Source: Melaminivora suipulveris
GTDB taxonomy: Bacteria; Pseudomonadota; Gammaproteobacteria; Burkholderiales; Burkholderiaceae_C
Length of the DNA: 64,000 nt
Reading direction: 5' to 3'
NCBI RefSeq assembly: GCF_003008575.1
Contig: NZ_CP027667.1
Location: forward strand, 3,000,001 to 3,064,000
Shown here: one piece after another, positions 19,811-29,033 of the stretch
How positions within the stretch are numbered: the first letter of the stretch is position 1
Layout: the number at the start of each line of letters is the position of its first letter
Made by a program: the position numbers and the translations under genes
Notes under the pieces: model-generated
Seen by the model: the letters and a program-made list of their open reading frames with translations, nothing else
What the model was told of the DNA's origin: nothing
The model's database searches: none

Positions 19811-19849
19811 AAAAAAAGCCGCCCCCCGCCGCATGGCGGGAAGGCGGCA
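19811..19849 (-). terminator. Rho-independent terminator of maeB
   Basis: On the minus strand GCCGCCTTCCCGCC pairs with GGCGGGGGGCGGC (13 bp including two G-U pairs and one bulge, loop ATGC). Seven T follow. Confidence 0.85.
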
Positions 19850-19866
19850 TGCACGCTGACCGCGCT

Positions 19867-22176
19867 TCAGCCGGCGCGTCTCGCAGCCGCGCTGGCCACC
19901 GCCAGGGCCGTCATGTTCAGCACGCGGCGCATGGTGGCCGCAGGCGTCAGGATGTAGGCCGTGGCGGCCGTGCCCATCAGGATCGGCCCCACAGTCACGC
20001 CGCCGCTGGTGGTGGTCTTGAGCACGTTGTAGAGGATGTTGGCGGCATCCAGGTTCGGGCACACCAGCAGGTTGGCCGAGCCGCTCAAAGTCGAGTCCTG
20101 CAGGTAGGTGTTCCTGATGCGCGGCTCCAGCGCGGCGTCGCCGTGCAGCTCGCCGTCGCACTCGATCTCCGGGTGCTGCTGCACGAACAGGTCGCGCGCC
20201 GCGCGCATCTTGCGCGCCGAGGCGCGCTTGGACGAGCCGAAGCTGGAGTTGGACAAAAACGCCACCTTCGGCGGAATGCCGAAGCGCTGCACCTCCTGCA
20301 CCGCCGCCCAGGCGATCTCGGCCAGCTGCTCGGCGTTGGGGTCCTCGTTGACGTAGGTGTCGGTGATGAACAGCGTGCCGTGCGTGCTGGTCATGACGGC
20401 GTTCAGCGCGGCATATTGGCGCGCGCCGGGCGCCCGGCCCAGGATGGAGTCGATGCGCTCCAGGTGCGTCTCGTAGGTGCCGGCCAGGCCGCAGATCAGC
20501 GCGTCGGCGTCGCCCAGCTTGACCATCAGCGAGCCGATGATGGTGTTGGAGCGGCGCACGGCGGCCTTGGCGACTTCCGTGGTGGCGCCGCTTCGCTTCA
20601 TGAGCTGGTGGTAGGTCTCCCAGTACTGGCGAAAGCGCGGGTCGTCGGCCGGGTTGACGATCTCCACGTCCTGGCCCGGCTGCATGCGCAGGCCGGCCTT
20701 GGCGATGCGCGCGGCGATCACTTCCGGGCGGCCGATCAGGATGGGCCGGGCGATGTGGTCGTCAATCGCCACCTGCGCGGCGCGCAGCACGCGCTCGTCC
20801 TCGCCGTCGGCGTAGGCCACGCGCTTTTCCTCGTGCGGCAGGTTCTTGGCGGCGTTGATGACCGGGCGCATCAGCATGCCGGTCTGGAAGACATAGCGCG
20901 ACAGGTGCTCCCTGTAGGCCTCCATGTCTTCGATGGGGCGCGAGGCGACGCCCGAGTCCTGCGCCGCCTGCGCCACGGCCGGCGCGATCTTCATGATCAG
21001 GCGCGAATCAAACGGCGTGGGGATCAGGTAGTCGGGGCCGAAGGTCAGCTCGGTGCCGGCGTACGCTGCCGCGACTTCCTCGCTGACGTTTTCCTTGGCC
21101 AGGGCGGCGATCTGGCGCACGCAGGCCAGCTTCATCTCCTCGGTGATCTTGGTCGCGCCGCAGTCCAGCGCGCCGCGGAAGATGTAGGGGAAGCACAGGA
21201 CGTTGTTGACCTGATTCGGGTAGTCCGAGCGGCCGGTGGCGATGATGCAGTCCGGGCGCACGGCCTTGGCCAGCTCGGGGCGGATCTCCGGCTCGGGGTT
21301 GGCCAGCGCCAGGATGATGGGCTTGGCGGCCATGGTCTTGACCATCTCGGCCGTCAGCACGCCCGGCGCCGAGCAGCCCAGGAACACGTCGGCGCCGTGC
21401 ACCACGTCGGCCAGGGTGCGCGCATCGGTGTCCTGCGCGTAGCGCGCCTTGGATTCGTCCAGCCCGCCCCGGCCCTGGTAGATGACGCCCTTGGAGTCCA
21501 CCATGAAGACGTGCTCGCGCCTGACGCCCAGGCCGACCATCACGTCCACGCAGGCGATGGCCGCGGCGCCAGCGCCGGAGACGGCGACCTTGACGGCAGC
21601 GATGTCCTTGCCGACCAGCTCCAGGCCGTTGAGCAGCGCGGCGCTGGAGATGATGGCCGTGCCGTGCTGGTCGTCGTGGAACACGGGGATGTTCATGCGC
21701 CTGGACAGTTCGCGCTCGATGTAGAAGCACTCGGGCGCCTTGATGTCTTCCAGGTTGATGCCGCCTAAAGTGGGTTCCAGCGCGGCGACGATCTCGATGA
21801 TCTTGTCCGGGTCGCGCGCGTCCAGTTCGATGTCGAACACGTCGACGCCGGCGAACTTCTTGAACAGGCAGCCCTTGCCCTCCATGACCGGCTTGCCGGC
21901 CAGCGGGCCGATGTCGCCCAGGCCCAGCACGGCCGTGCCGTTGGTGATGACGCCGACCAGGTTGCCGCGCGAGGTGTAGTCGAAGGCCTTGGCTGGATCG
22001 GCCTGGATGTCCAGGCAGGGATAGGCCACGCCGGGCGAGTAGGCCAGCGACAGATCGCGCTGGTTGGACAGCGGCTTGGTCGGCGTGACGGAGATCTTGC
22101 CGCGCACGGGCGTGCGGTGGTATTCGAGCGCTGCTTCACGCAGCGCGGCTTCGGCGGCGGACAGTTGCTGGGTCAT
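19867..22176 (-). CDS. maeB: NADP-dependent malic enzyme with phosphotransacetylase-like domain
   Basis: This 769-residue protein decarboxylates malate to pyruvate with NADP+. Residues about 1-430 are the malic enzyme: [71 protein letters not shown] and [17 protein letters not shown] for the dinucleotide. Residues about 440-769 resemble phosphate acetyltransferase, which in MaeB proteins is regulatory (acetyl-CoA sensing) rather than catalytic. Length and order are those of standard MaeB. It is a single gene with its own terminator. Together with ppc and acsA it serves the C3/C4 and acetate node. Confidence 0.95.
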   Translation of the reverse strand: MTQQLSAAEAALREAALEYHRTPVRGKISVTPTKPLSNQRDLSLAYSPGVAYPCLDIQADPAKAFDYTSRGNLVGVITNGTAVLGLGDIGPLAGKPVMEGKGCLFKKFAGVDVFDIELDARDPDKIIEIVAALEPTLGGINLEDIKAPECFYIERELSRRMNIPVFHDDQHGTAIISSAALLNGLELVGKDIAAVKVAVSGAGAAAIACVDVMVGLGVRREHVFMVDSKGVIYQGRGGLDESKARYAQDTDARTLADVVHGADVFLGCSAPGVLTAEMVKTMAAKPIILALANPEPEIRPELAKAVRPDCIIATGRSDYPNQVNNVLCFPYIFRGALDCGATKITEEMKLACVRQIAALAKENVSEEVAAAYAGTELTFGPDYLIPTPFDSRLIMKIAPAVAQAAQDSGVASRPIEDMEAYREHLSRYVFQTGMLMRPVINAAKNLPHEEKRVAYADGEDERVLRAAQVAIDDHIARPILIGRPEVIAARIAKAGLRMQPGQDVEIVNPADDPRFRQYWETYHQLMKRSGATTEVAKAAVRRSNTIIGSLMVKLGDADALICGLAGTYETHLERIDSILGRAPGARQYAALNAVMTSTHGTLFITDTYVNEDPNAEQLAEIAWAAVQEVQRFGIPPKVAFLSNSSFGSSKRASARKMRAARDLFVQQHPEIECDGELHGDAALEPRIRNTYLQDSTLSGSANLLVCPNLDAANILYNVLKTTTSGGVTVGPILMGTAATAYILTPAATMRRVLNMTALAVASAAARRAG

Positions 22177-22272
22177 GGCTGGACTCGGAAAAAAAAGGGG
22201 ATGGAGGGCGGCGATCGATGCGCCGGACTAGCTTAATGCAAGGCCAGCGCGCGCGGGCCTGGCGGCGGCATC

Positions 22273-22305
22273 AAAAAACCCCGCCTGCCGGGGCGGCGGG
22301 CGGGG
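22273..22305 (-). terminator. Rho-independent terminator of the purine permease gene
   Basis: A 12-position stem, CCCCGCCCGCCG with CGGCAGGCGGGG (one mismatch), has a CCCC loop and is followed by six T on the minus strand. Confidence 0.85.
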
Positions 22306-22325
22306 CGGTTCTGGGGCGGACGCCG

Positions 22326-23813
22326 TCAGTGGGCGTCCGCCTGGCGGGCGGCGAGCACGGCCGCCGAGTTGTCGCGGCTGGCGCCGTTGAAGAACACGTT
22401 CAGAGCCACGGCGGCGATCGACGACAGCAGGATGCCCGACTCGATCAGCGGGTGGATGGCGTGCGGCATCCACTGGCGGAAGTTGGGCGCCACCAGCGGG
22501 ATCATGCCCACGCCAATGGACACGGCGACGATCATGGCGTTGTTGCGGTTGTGCTGGAAATCCACGTTGGACAGGATGCGGATGCCGGTGGCCGCGACCA
22601 TGCCGAACATGACCAGGCCGGCGCCGCCCAGGACCACCGTGGGCAGCGACTCGATCAGCGCCGCCATCTTGGGCAGCACGCCCAGCACCACCAGGATCAC
22701 GCCGCCGGCCACGCAGACCCAGCGGCTCTTGACGCCGGTGACTGCCACCAGACCCACGTTCTGCGAGAAGCTGGTGTAGGGGAAGGTGTTGAAGATGCCG
22801 CCAATGATGGTGCCCAGGCCATCGGTGCGCAGGCCGCGCGTGAGGTCGGCGCGCGTGATCTCCTTGCCAGTCATGTCGCCCAGCGCCAGGAACATGCCGG
22901 TGGACTCGATCATCACCACGATCATGACCAGGCTCATGGTCAGGATCAGGATCGGGTCGAACACCGGCGTGGCGATCTGGAAGGGCAGCACCACGTCGAC
23001 CCACTGCGCCTTGGCGACCTTTTGAAAGCTCATCAGGCCCATGGCGGCGGTGATGATGCCGCCGACGATGATGCCCAGCAGCACCGAGATGTTGGCGATG
23101 AAGCCCTTGCCGAAGCGCGCCACCAGCAAGATGGTCGTCAGCACGATGGCCGAGATGCCTATGCCGGTCAGGTCGGCGTACTTGGGGTTGGGAATCGTCG
23201 GCACGATGGCGAAGCCCTTGGGCACCGGCGGCAGCGACGAGCCGGGCGCGCCGGCCGCGGACTGGGCGTCGGCCAGCCATTTCAGGTGCTCGGGGTTGGG
23301 CACGGACGGTGCCGTGGGGCCCACGGGGTTGCCGAAGATCCAGTTGATGCCCACGCGCATCAGGCTGATGCCGATGACCGCGATGATGGTGCCCGTCACC
23401 ACCGGCGGAAAGTAGCGCAGCAGCCCGCTCATCAATGGCGCAAGCAGCAGCGAGACCACGCCCGCGCCGATCACCGCGCCGAAGATCAGCCCGGCGCCGG
23501 CCTCGCCGCCGGTGGTCTGCGCCATCGACACCATGGGCGCGACGGCGGCGAAAGTCACGCCCATCATCACCGGCAGCTTGATGCCGAACCACTGCGTTGC
23601 GCCCCAGGCCTGGATCAGCGTGACCAGGCCGCAGACGAACAGGTCGGCCGAGATCAGGTGCGCCACCTGCTCGGGCGGCAGGTTCAGCGCGCGCCCGACG
23701 ATGAGCGGCACCGCCACCGCGCCGGCATACATGACCAGCACGTGTTGCAGCCCCAGAGTGGCCGCCCGGCCCCAGGGCAGTTTTTCATCTACCGGATGAA
23801 CGGTCGTGGACAT
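22326..23813 (-). CDS. NCS2 family xanthine/uric acid permease
   Basis: This 495-residue protein has about 14 membrane helices. It shows the nucleobase:cation symporter-2 landmarks: LGLQHVLVMYAGAVAVPLIVG near the N-terminus, FGIKLPVMMGVTFAAVAPM and YFPPVVTGTIIAVIGISLM. The substrate-site motif reads NTFPYTSFSQNVGLVAVTGV. The QNVGL variant and the surrounding urate genes favour xanthine or urate over uracil. The gene is transcribed alone, and a copy of the putative GntR operator lies 84-97 bp before its start. It is therefore probably induced with the catabolic genes. Confidence 0.9.
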   Translation of the reverse strand: MSTTVHPVDEKLPWGRAATLGLQHVLVMYAGAVAVPLIVGRALNLPPEQVAHLISADLFVCGLVTLIQAWGATQWFGIKLPVMMGVTFAAVAPMVSMAQTTGGEAGAGLIFGAVIGAGVVSLLLAPLMSGLLRYFPPVVTGTIIAVIGISLMRVGINWIFGNPVGPTAPSVPNPEHLKWLADAQSAAGAPGSSLPPVPKGFAIVPTIPNPKYADLTGIGISAIVLTTILLVARFGKGFIANISVLLGIIVGGIITAAMGLMSFQKVAKAQWVDVVLPFQIATPVFDPILILTMSLVMIVVMIESTGMFLALGDMTGKEITRADLTRGLRTDGLGTIIGGIFNTFPYTSFSQNVGLVAVTGVKSRWVCVAGGVILVVLGVLPKMAALIESLPTVVLGGAGLVMFGMVAATGIRILSNVDFQHNRNNAMIVAVSIGVGMIPLVAPNFRQWMPHAIHPLIESGILLSSIAAVALNVFFNGASRDNSAAVLAARQADAH

Positions 23814-23889
23814 GGGACTTCCTCAGGTTAGGCAGGGATCAGCCAGCTTCTGGCGCGCTGGATGGGGCCGCGGCGTGCCGACATCCATA

Positions 23890-23904
23890 CAAAAAGTGTA
23901 TACA
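23890..23904 (+). promoter_or_regulatory. Putative GntR operator upstream of the purine permease
   Basis: CAAAAAGTGTATACA matches the 15-base consensus CAAAAAKTGYATACA shared with three other sites in the region. The centre TGTATACA is a perfect palindrome. On the minus strand the site reads into TATACACTT, a possible -10 box. Confidence 0.7.
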
Positions 23905-24034
23905 AAACATGCGCCACGGTGCATAGGGAAAGGGCGCAGCGAGACCTGTTTTTGCTAGGGGTTTGCCCTTGTCGGAAGGGCCTTGCAGCGCAGTCTGTCC
24001 AGGCTTTGCCGGCGCGGCACTCGCGCGCGGGCAT

Positions 24035-24057
24035 GAAAAACCCGGCCGGGGCCGGGT
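24035..24057 (-). terminator. Terminator of the ureide operon
   Basis: ACCCGGC and GCCGGGT form a 7-bp stem with a 4-nt loop followed by TTTTTC on the minus strand, 25 bp after the stop of the last gene. Confidence 0.75.
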
Positions 24058-24081
24058 AGGCGGGGCAAGCGGCGCGGCCGA

Positions 24082-25350
24082 TCAGCCCAGCAGATCGACC
24101 AGGCTGCGCGCCACCACCTTGGTCGCGCGGCGCAGGTCTTCCAGTTCCACGCGCTCGTCGGCGCGCTTGGCATGCGATTCGAGCACTGTGCGCGGGCCGG
24201 CGCCGTAGATCACGCCAGGGATGCCGCGCTCGACATACAGGCGCACGTCGGTATAGAGCGGCGTGCCCACGGCGAGCGGCTTTTCGCCAAACACCGCCTC
24301 GCCGTGCTTCTGAATGGCGTCGACCAGCGGCGCGTTGCCGGGCAGCGGCGTCATGGCGTTGGCCAGCAGCAGGCGGCGGACGTCCGCGCGTACGGCGTCG
24401 TCGCCCTCGTGGCCGCGCTCGGTGTTGAATTGCTGCACCGCCGCAGCGATCACGGCGCGGATGCTGGCCTCCACCTCGGCCGGGTTCTCCTCGGGGATCA
24501 TGCGCCGGTCGAGTTTCAGCACCACCTTGCCGGGAATGACGTTGGTGTTGGTGCCGCCCTCGATGCGGCCGATGTTCAGGTAGGGGTGATTGATGCCCGC
24601 AACCTTGGAGCGCACGCTGCGGTACTTCACGTTCTCGGCGTACAGCGCATTCATGACGGCCGTGGCCGCCTGCAGCGCGTCCACGCCGGTGTGCGGCACC
24701 GCGGCGTGGGCCATCTTCCCGTGCACGGTGACTTCCATCTGCAGGCAGCCGTTGTGCGCGGTGACGACCTCGTAGGAGAAGCCGGCGGCGATCATCAGGT
24801 CGGGCTTGGTCAGGCCCTGCGCCAGCAGCCAGCCGGGGCCCAGCAGGCCGCCGAATTCCTCGTCGTAGGTGAAGTGCAGCTCCACCGCGCCCTTGGCCGG
24901 CTTGGCCACGGCCTCCAGCGCGCGCACGGCGTAGGTGAAGGTGGAAAAGTCGCTCTTGCTCACGGCGGTGGCGCGGCCGTACATGCGGCCATCCACGACT
25001 TCGGCGCCGTACGGGTCATGTGTCCAGCCTTCGCCGGGCGGCACCACGTCGCCATGCGCGTTCAGGGCGATGGTCCTGCCGCCGTCTCCATAGGGGCGAC
25101 GCACGATCAGGTTGGTGATCGTCTGCATGCCGTAGTCCCGCACTTCGCTCTCGGGCACGGCGTGGCGCTCCACCTCGAAGCCCAGGGGCACGAGCAGCTC
25201 GGCCGTGCGCTCCGCGTGCGGCGCGTTGTTGCCCGGCGGCGTGTCGGTGGGCACGCGCACCAGCTGCTGCAGAAACTGCACCTGCTCGTCGAAGTGCTGG
25301 TCGATCCACGCGTCCAGCGCGGCGTAGGTGGCTACGGTGTCGGGGTTCAT
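24082..25350 (-). CDS. M20 family metallopeptidase/amidohydrolase in the ureide operon
   Basis: This 422-residue zinc hydrolase belongs to the ArgE/DapE/carboxypeptidase group. It has LNAHGDVVPPGEGW (first zinc His and Asp), a dimerisation domain (about 195-310) and HFTYDEEFGGLLGPGWLL (catalytic Glu pair). A late ligand lies in LESHAKRADE. It is the last gene of gntR-puuE-uraD/allC-M20, 28 bp after the fusion gene. Allantoate amidohydrolase is already supplied by that fusion gene. This one may act on a later amide such as ureidoglycolate or an N-carbamoyl compound. That is inferred from position only; the family has many substrates. Confidence 0.85.
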   Translation of the reverse strand: MNPDTVATYAALDAWIDQHFDEQVQFLQQLVRVPTDTPPGNNAPHAERTAELLVPLGFEVERHAVPESEVRDYGMQTITNLIVRRPYGDGGRTIALNAHGDVVPPGEGWTHDPYGAEVVDGRMYGRATAVSKSDFSTFTYAVRALEAVAKPAKGAVELHFTYDEEFGGLLGPGWLLAQGLTKPDLMIAAGFSYEVVTAHNGCLQMEVTVHGKMAHAAVPHTGVDALQAATAVMNALYAENVKYRSVRSKVAGINHPYLNIGRIEGGTNTNVIPGKVVLKLDRRMIPEENPAEVEASIRAVIAAAVQQFNTERGHEGDDAVRADVRRLLLANAMTPLPGNAPLVDAIQKHGEAVFGEKPLAVGTPLYTDVRLYVERGIPGVIYGAGPRTVLESHAKRADERVELEDLRRATKVVARSLVDLLG

Positions 25351-25378
25351 GGCGGGCTTTCTGGAAAGTGGTCGGGGT

Positions 25379-27154
25379 TCAGGCGTTCTCGGCAGCCAAC
25401 TGCTTCAGCAGGTGGCTGAAAGCATCGACGGCCAGCTGCATGTCGTCGCTGGTGGTCGACTCCAGCGGGTTGTGGCTGATGCCGCTGTTGAGCCCCCGCA
25501 CGAACAGCATGGCCTGGGGCATCAGTTCGTGCAGCTTCATCGCGTCGTGGCCGGCGCCGCTGGGCAGGCGGTACAGCGGCACGCCCAGCGCCTGCACGGC
25601 GGCCTCCCAGCGCTGTTGCCAGGCCGGATCGCTGGGTGCGGCGGACGCCTGCATGGCCAGCTCGGCCGTGTACTGCAGGCCGCGGCGCTGGGCGATGCTT
25701 TGCAGCATGGCCAGCACGTCGGCGACCAGGGCATCACGCTGCGCGTCGGTGGGCGCACGCATGTCCAAGCTGAAAGCGCAGCGGCCCGGCACCACGTTGA
25801 TCGAGCCGCCGGGCACATGCACCATGCCCATGGTGGCCACGCTGCCAGGGTCCTGGCTGGCGCGCTGCTCCATGTACAGCGCCAGCTCCGCCACGCCCAG
25901 CGCGGCGTCGCGGCGCCGGTCCATGGGCGTGGTGCCGGCGTGGCTGGCCATGCCGATCATCTCGCACACGTAGCGCGCGCAGCCGTTGATGCTGGTGACG
26001 ATGCCCAGCGGAATGTCCAGCTCGGTCAGCACCGGGCCCTGCTCGATGTGCACTTCGACAAAACCCAGGTAGCGCTCGCGCTCGCGCCTGAGTTTGGGAA
26101 TGTCGTCCACACACAGGCCGGCGTTCTGCATGGCCTGGCGCATGGTGACGCCATCCTGGTCCTGCTGCTCCAGCCAGGTCTGATCGAAGTGGCCGATCAG
26201 CGCGCCCGAGCCCAGGAAGGTGGCCTTGTAGCGCTGGCCTTCCTCCTCGGCAAAGCCCACGACCTCGATGCCGAACGGCAGGCGCTTGCCTTGCCGGTGC
26301 AGCTCGCGCACCGCCGCCATGGGCACGAAGATGCCGAGGCGGCCGTCGTACTTGCCGCCGTTCCTCACCGTGTCGTAGTGCGAGCCGGTCAGCAGATATT
26401 TGGCATCCGGCGCGCTGCCGTGGTAGCGGCCGACGACGTTGCCCACGGCGTCGATCTCGACTTCGTCGAAGCCGCACTCGCGCATGCCGCGGCTGATGCG
26501 CTGGGCGCAGGCGCGGTGCGCGTCGGTCAGGTAGGTGACGGTGAGCTGGCCCTGCTCGGCGTAGCCGGGGTCGCTGTGCTGGGCCAGGCGCTCGTGCCAG
26601 TCCCAGACGTCGTGGCCCAGGGTGGGCTCGGCGCCGAACTTGTCGGCGAGGCGGATCTCGGCGATGCGGTGGATGTTGCGCAGCGCTTCGCCCCGCTCGA
26701 AGTCCACCGGGTTGGCCAGGCGCCGCGCGAAAGTGTCGATGATCTCGCTGCGCGGCAGGCCCGTGCCGCGCGGCCCGCGCACGGCCAGGATGAAGGGGAA
26801 GCCAAAGCGCGTGTTGTAGTCGGCATTGAGCTGCTGGATGCGCGCGAACTCCTCGGGGTTGCAGTCGGTGAGGCCGGCCTTGCTTTGCTCGTTGGTCGAT
26901 TCGGCCGTCAGCGACTGGCTGACCATGGCCTTGCCGGCCAGCTCCGGGTGGGCGCGGATCAGCGCCAGCTGCGCGTCGGCGCCGGCCGCCTGCAGCGCCT
27001 GCACCATGGCGTGCTTGAGGTGGGCGAGAGAGCGAAACGGCCGCTCGCTGAGCGCCGCCTCGGCTATCCAGGGCGAGTGCTCGTACACGCCGTCCAGCAT
27101 GGCCACGGCCTCGGGCACGGAGGCGGCATTGAGTTGGTCCAGGGTCAGGGCCAT
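25379..27154 (-). CDS. Bifunctional OHCU decarboxylase - allantoate amidohydrolase (UraD-AllC fusion)
   Basis: This 591-residue protein joins two steps of urate breakdown. Residues 1 to about 172 are UraD (2-oxo-4-hydroxy-4-carboxy-5-ureidoimidazoline decarboxylase). They include catalytic His69 in IRAHPELAGKAM, then SKAGLTDCNPEEFARIQQLN and FGFPFILAVRG. From about 178 a di-zinc M20/hydantoinase-carbamoylase domain begins, with LLTGSHYDTVRNGGKYDGRLG, GFAEEEGQRYKATFLGSGA, VEVHIEQGP and ISHNPLES. It should convert allantoate to ureidoglycine plus ammonia and CO2. The two domains are in one frame with no stop or frameshift at the joint. PuuE, which works between these steps, is encoded next door. 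Confidence 0.92.
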   Translation of the reverse strand: MALTLDQLNAASVPEAVAMLDGVYEHSPWIAEAALSERPFRSLAHLKHAMVQALQAAGADAQLALIRAHPELAGKAMVSQSLTAESTNEQSKAGLTDCNPEEFARIQQLNADYNTRFGFPFILAVRGPRGTGLPRSEIIDTFARRLANPVDFERGEALRNIHRIAEIRLADKFGAEPTLGHDVWDWHERLAQHSDPGYAEQGQLTVTYLTDAHRACAQRISRGMRECGFDEVEIDAVGNVVGRYHGSAPDAKYLLTGSHYDTVRNGGKYDGRLGIFVPMAAVRELHRQGKRLPFGIEVVGFAEEEGQRYKATFLGSGALIGHFDQTWLEQQDQDGVTMRQAMQNAGLCVDDIPKLRRERERYLGFVEVHIEQGPVLTELDIPLGIVTSINGCARYVCEMIGMASHAGTTPMDRRRDAALGVAELALYMEQRASQDPGSVATMGMVHVPGGSINVVPGRCAFSLDMRAPTDAQRDALVADVLAMLQSIAQRRGLQYTAELAMQASAAPSDPAWQQRWEAAVQALGVPLYRLPSGAGHDAMKLHELMPQAMLFVRGLNSGISHNPLESTTSDDMQLAVDAFSHLLKQLAAENA

Positions 27155-27162
27155 GGTGTCTC

Positions 27163-27228
27163 CACTATCAAAACAAGAGCTGCCTGCGCTTTGTTCACGC
27201 CGGCTGAGGGCACATTTCGTTCAAACTG
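27163..27228 (-). repeat. Dispersed short repeat, copy G, inside the ureide operon
   Basis: The minus-strand core is CCCTCAGCCGGCGTGAACAA with an AGCGCAGGCAGCTCTTG tail. It fills the gap between puuE and the fusion gene, and the puuE stop codon (27221-27223) lies within its first bases. Confidence 0.75.
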
Positions 27229-28186
27229 CCGGCGCAGGGTGCTGCTGCGCCCAGTGCCGCGCCAGGTCGATGCGCCGGCAGACCCAGACGTTCTCGTGGC
27301 GCTGGATGTGGTCCAGAAAGCGCTGCAGGGCGGCGATGCGGCCAGGGCGGCCCAGCAGGCGGCAGTGCATGCCGATGCTCATCATCTTTGGCTGGTTCTC
27401 GCCCGCCGGGTCGCCCTCGGCGTACAGCACGTCGAAGCTGTCCTTGAGGTATTGAAAGAACGGATCGGCGTGCGAATAACCCTGGGGCAGGGCGAAGCGC
27501 ATGTCGTTGCAGTCCAGCGTGTAGGGCACGATCAGTTGCGTGTGGCTGCCGCCGTCGGTCTTGGCCACGCGCATCCACAGCGGCAGGTCGTCGCCGTAAT
27601 AGTCGCTGTCATAGACGAAGCGGCCCGCATCGGCCACCAGGCGGTGCGTGTTGGGGCTGTCGCGGCCGGTGTACCAGCCCAGGGCATGGTCGCCCCCCTG
27701 GCCGTAGAGCTCGTCGAAGATCGCCAGGCACTCGTGCATGTGGGCGCGCTCGACGTCCTCGGGCACGTCCTGGTAGTGGATCCACTTCAGACCGTGGCAG
27801 GCAACCTCGTGGCCCAGTTCGTCGAAGGCCTGCGCGACCTCGCGGTGGCGCTTGAGCGCCGTGGCCACGCCGAACACCGTGAGTGGCAGGCCGCGCTTCT
27901 CGAATTCACGCAGCAGGCGCCACACGCCCACGCGCGAGCCGTATTCGTAGATGCCCTCCATGCTCATGTGCCGCGCCGGGTAGGCCGCCGGGTTGAACAT
28001 CTCGGACAGGAACTGCTCGCTGGCCTTGTCGCCGTGCAGCACGCTGTTCTCGCCGCCTTCCTCGTAGTTCAGCACGAACTGCACGGCCACGCGGGCCTTG
28101 CCCGGCCAGTGCGGTTGCGGCGGTGTGCGGCCGTAGCCGGCCAGGTCGCGGGGGTAGGGGGCGCAGGCGTCGTACAGGGTGCTCAT
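27221..28186 (-). CDS. puuE: Allantoinase PuuE (polysaccharide-deacetylase type)
   Basis: This 321-residue enzyme hydrolyses allantoin to allantoate. It has the NodB-like barrel of the PuuE family rather than the metal-dependent AllB fold: YPRDLAGYGRTPPQPHWPG, VLNYEEGGENSVLHGD, EVACHGLKWIHYQDVPED and GWYTGRDSPNTHRLVAD. The order gntR-puuE-uraD/allC-M20 with a 15-bp gap after gntR indicates one transcript. The last codons and stop overlap a repeat copy, so the C-terminus (AQQHPAPAV) is probably not conserved. Confidence 0.92.
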   Translation of the reverse strand: MSTLYDACAPYPRDLAGYGRTPPQPHWPGKARVAVQFVLNYEEGGENSVLHGDKASEQFLSEMFNPAAYPARHMSMEGIYEYGSRVGVWRLLREFEKRGLPLTVFGVATALKRHREVAQAFDELGHEVACHGLKWIHYQDVPEDVERAHMHECLAIFDELYGQGGDHALGWYTGRDSPNTHRLVADAGRFVYDSDYYGDDLPLWMRVAKTDGGSHTQLIVPYTLDCNDMRFALPQGYSHADPFFQYLKDSFDVLYAEGDPAGENQPKMMSIGMHCRLLGRPGRIAALQRFLDHIQRHENVWVCRRIDLARHWAQQHPAPAV

Positions 28187-28201
28187 GGTGCGAAGGAAAG
28201 T

Positions 28202-28870
28202 TCAGGAGGACAGGGCCATGGACAGGTCGCTGCCGGGCAGCTCGCGCTCGAACTGCAGGCCGGCCTGCACGTTGTCCAGGTGCTCGTGCATCAGGCGCTC
28301 GGCCGCTTCGGTGTCGCGCCGCGCCAGGGCGGCGACGATGGCGGCGTGCTCGTCGTGCGAATGCCCCGCGGCCGCCGTGGACTGGTACATCAGCGTGATC
28401 AGCGCACAGCGCGAGATCAGCTCGCCCAGCAGCTGCGCCAGCACGTCGTTGCCCATCAGCTCGGCCAGGCGCACGTGAAAGTCGCCCAGAAGCTCGGTGC
28501 GCTGGCCGACGTCGCCGCCGTCCATGGCTTTTTTCTCGGCCGCGATGTGGGTCTTCAAGGCGCGGATCTGCGCCGGCGTGCTCTGCGCGATGAAAGCGCG
28601 CACCATGGCGCCCTCCAGCATGCGGCGCACGGCGAAGACCTGGCGCGCCTCGTCGACCGACGGTGTGGCGACGAAGGCGCCGCGCGCCGGCTCCAGGCGG
28701 ATCAGGCGGTTTTGCGACAGCTGGAACAGTGCCTGGCGAACGAGGGTGCGCGAGACGCCGAAGTGGTCCGCCAGTTTCTGCTCGGCCAGTTTGGTGCCGG
28801 GCAGCAGGCGGTGGGTGGCGATGGCCCGCGTCAAACTCTCGACGATGAAACCGGTGGTGGACGTTTCCAT
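28202..28870 (-). CDS. GntR/FadR-type (FCD) regulator of purine catabolism
   Basis: This 222-residue regulator has an N-terminal winged helix (residues about 5-70, LAEQKLADHFGVSRTLVRQALFQL, Arg/Thr recognition helix). A C-terminal all-helical FCD domain (about 80-210) carries the metal/ligand residues in DFHVRLAELMGN and HDEHAAIVAAL. I start at the ATG at 28870; the frame is open further up but without similarity. It leads the ureide operon, and a candidate operator lies 31-45 bp upstream, so autoregulation is likely. The effector is probably a purine breakdown product, as in the HpxS-like regulators; that is inference. Confidence 0.88.
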   Translation of the reverse strand: METSTTGFIVESLTRAIATHRLLPGTKLAEQKLADHFGVSRTLVRQALFQLSQNRLIRLEPARGAFVATPSVDEARQVFAVRRMLEGAMVRAFIAQSTPAQIRALKTHIAAEKKAMDGGDVGQRTELLGDFHVRLAELMGNDVLAQLLGELISRCALITLMYQSTAAAGHSHDEHAAIVAALARRDTEAAERLMHEHLDNVQAGLQFERELPGSDLSMALSS

Positions 28871-28900
28871 CCGGTCATCATATCCCTTGGAAACAAATTT

Positions 28901-28915
28901 TGTATGCAATTTTTG
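28901..28915 (-). promoter_or_regulatory. Putative GntR operator in the gntR / glycerate kinase divergent region
   Basis: On the minus strand CAAAAATTGCATACA matches the shared consensus. It sits in the 163-bp divergent gap, so it could control both gntR-puuE-uraD/allC and the glycerate kinase gene. Confidence 0.7.
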
Positions 28916-29033
28916 TGGACTGCGGGAAAGCCCGGCCGCGCGGGCGAAGCAGTTGTGACCCGCGCGCCGGTTGTGCGCGCGCGGGGCTTGCGCTAGCTTG
29001 CCTGCCCCACTGCCCCGTACCGGAGCCCACGCC

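Noticed and set aside
25328..28996. A 1222-codon open frame on the plus strand across the ureide operon.
   Set aside because: It is the antisense shadow of four clearly recognised minus-strand genes. High GC removes stops from such frames, and its translation shows no domain.
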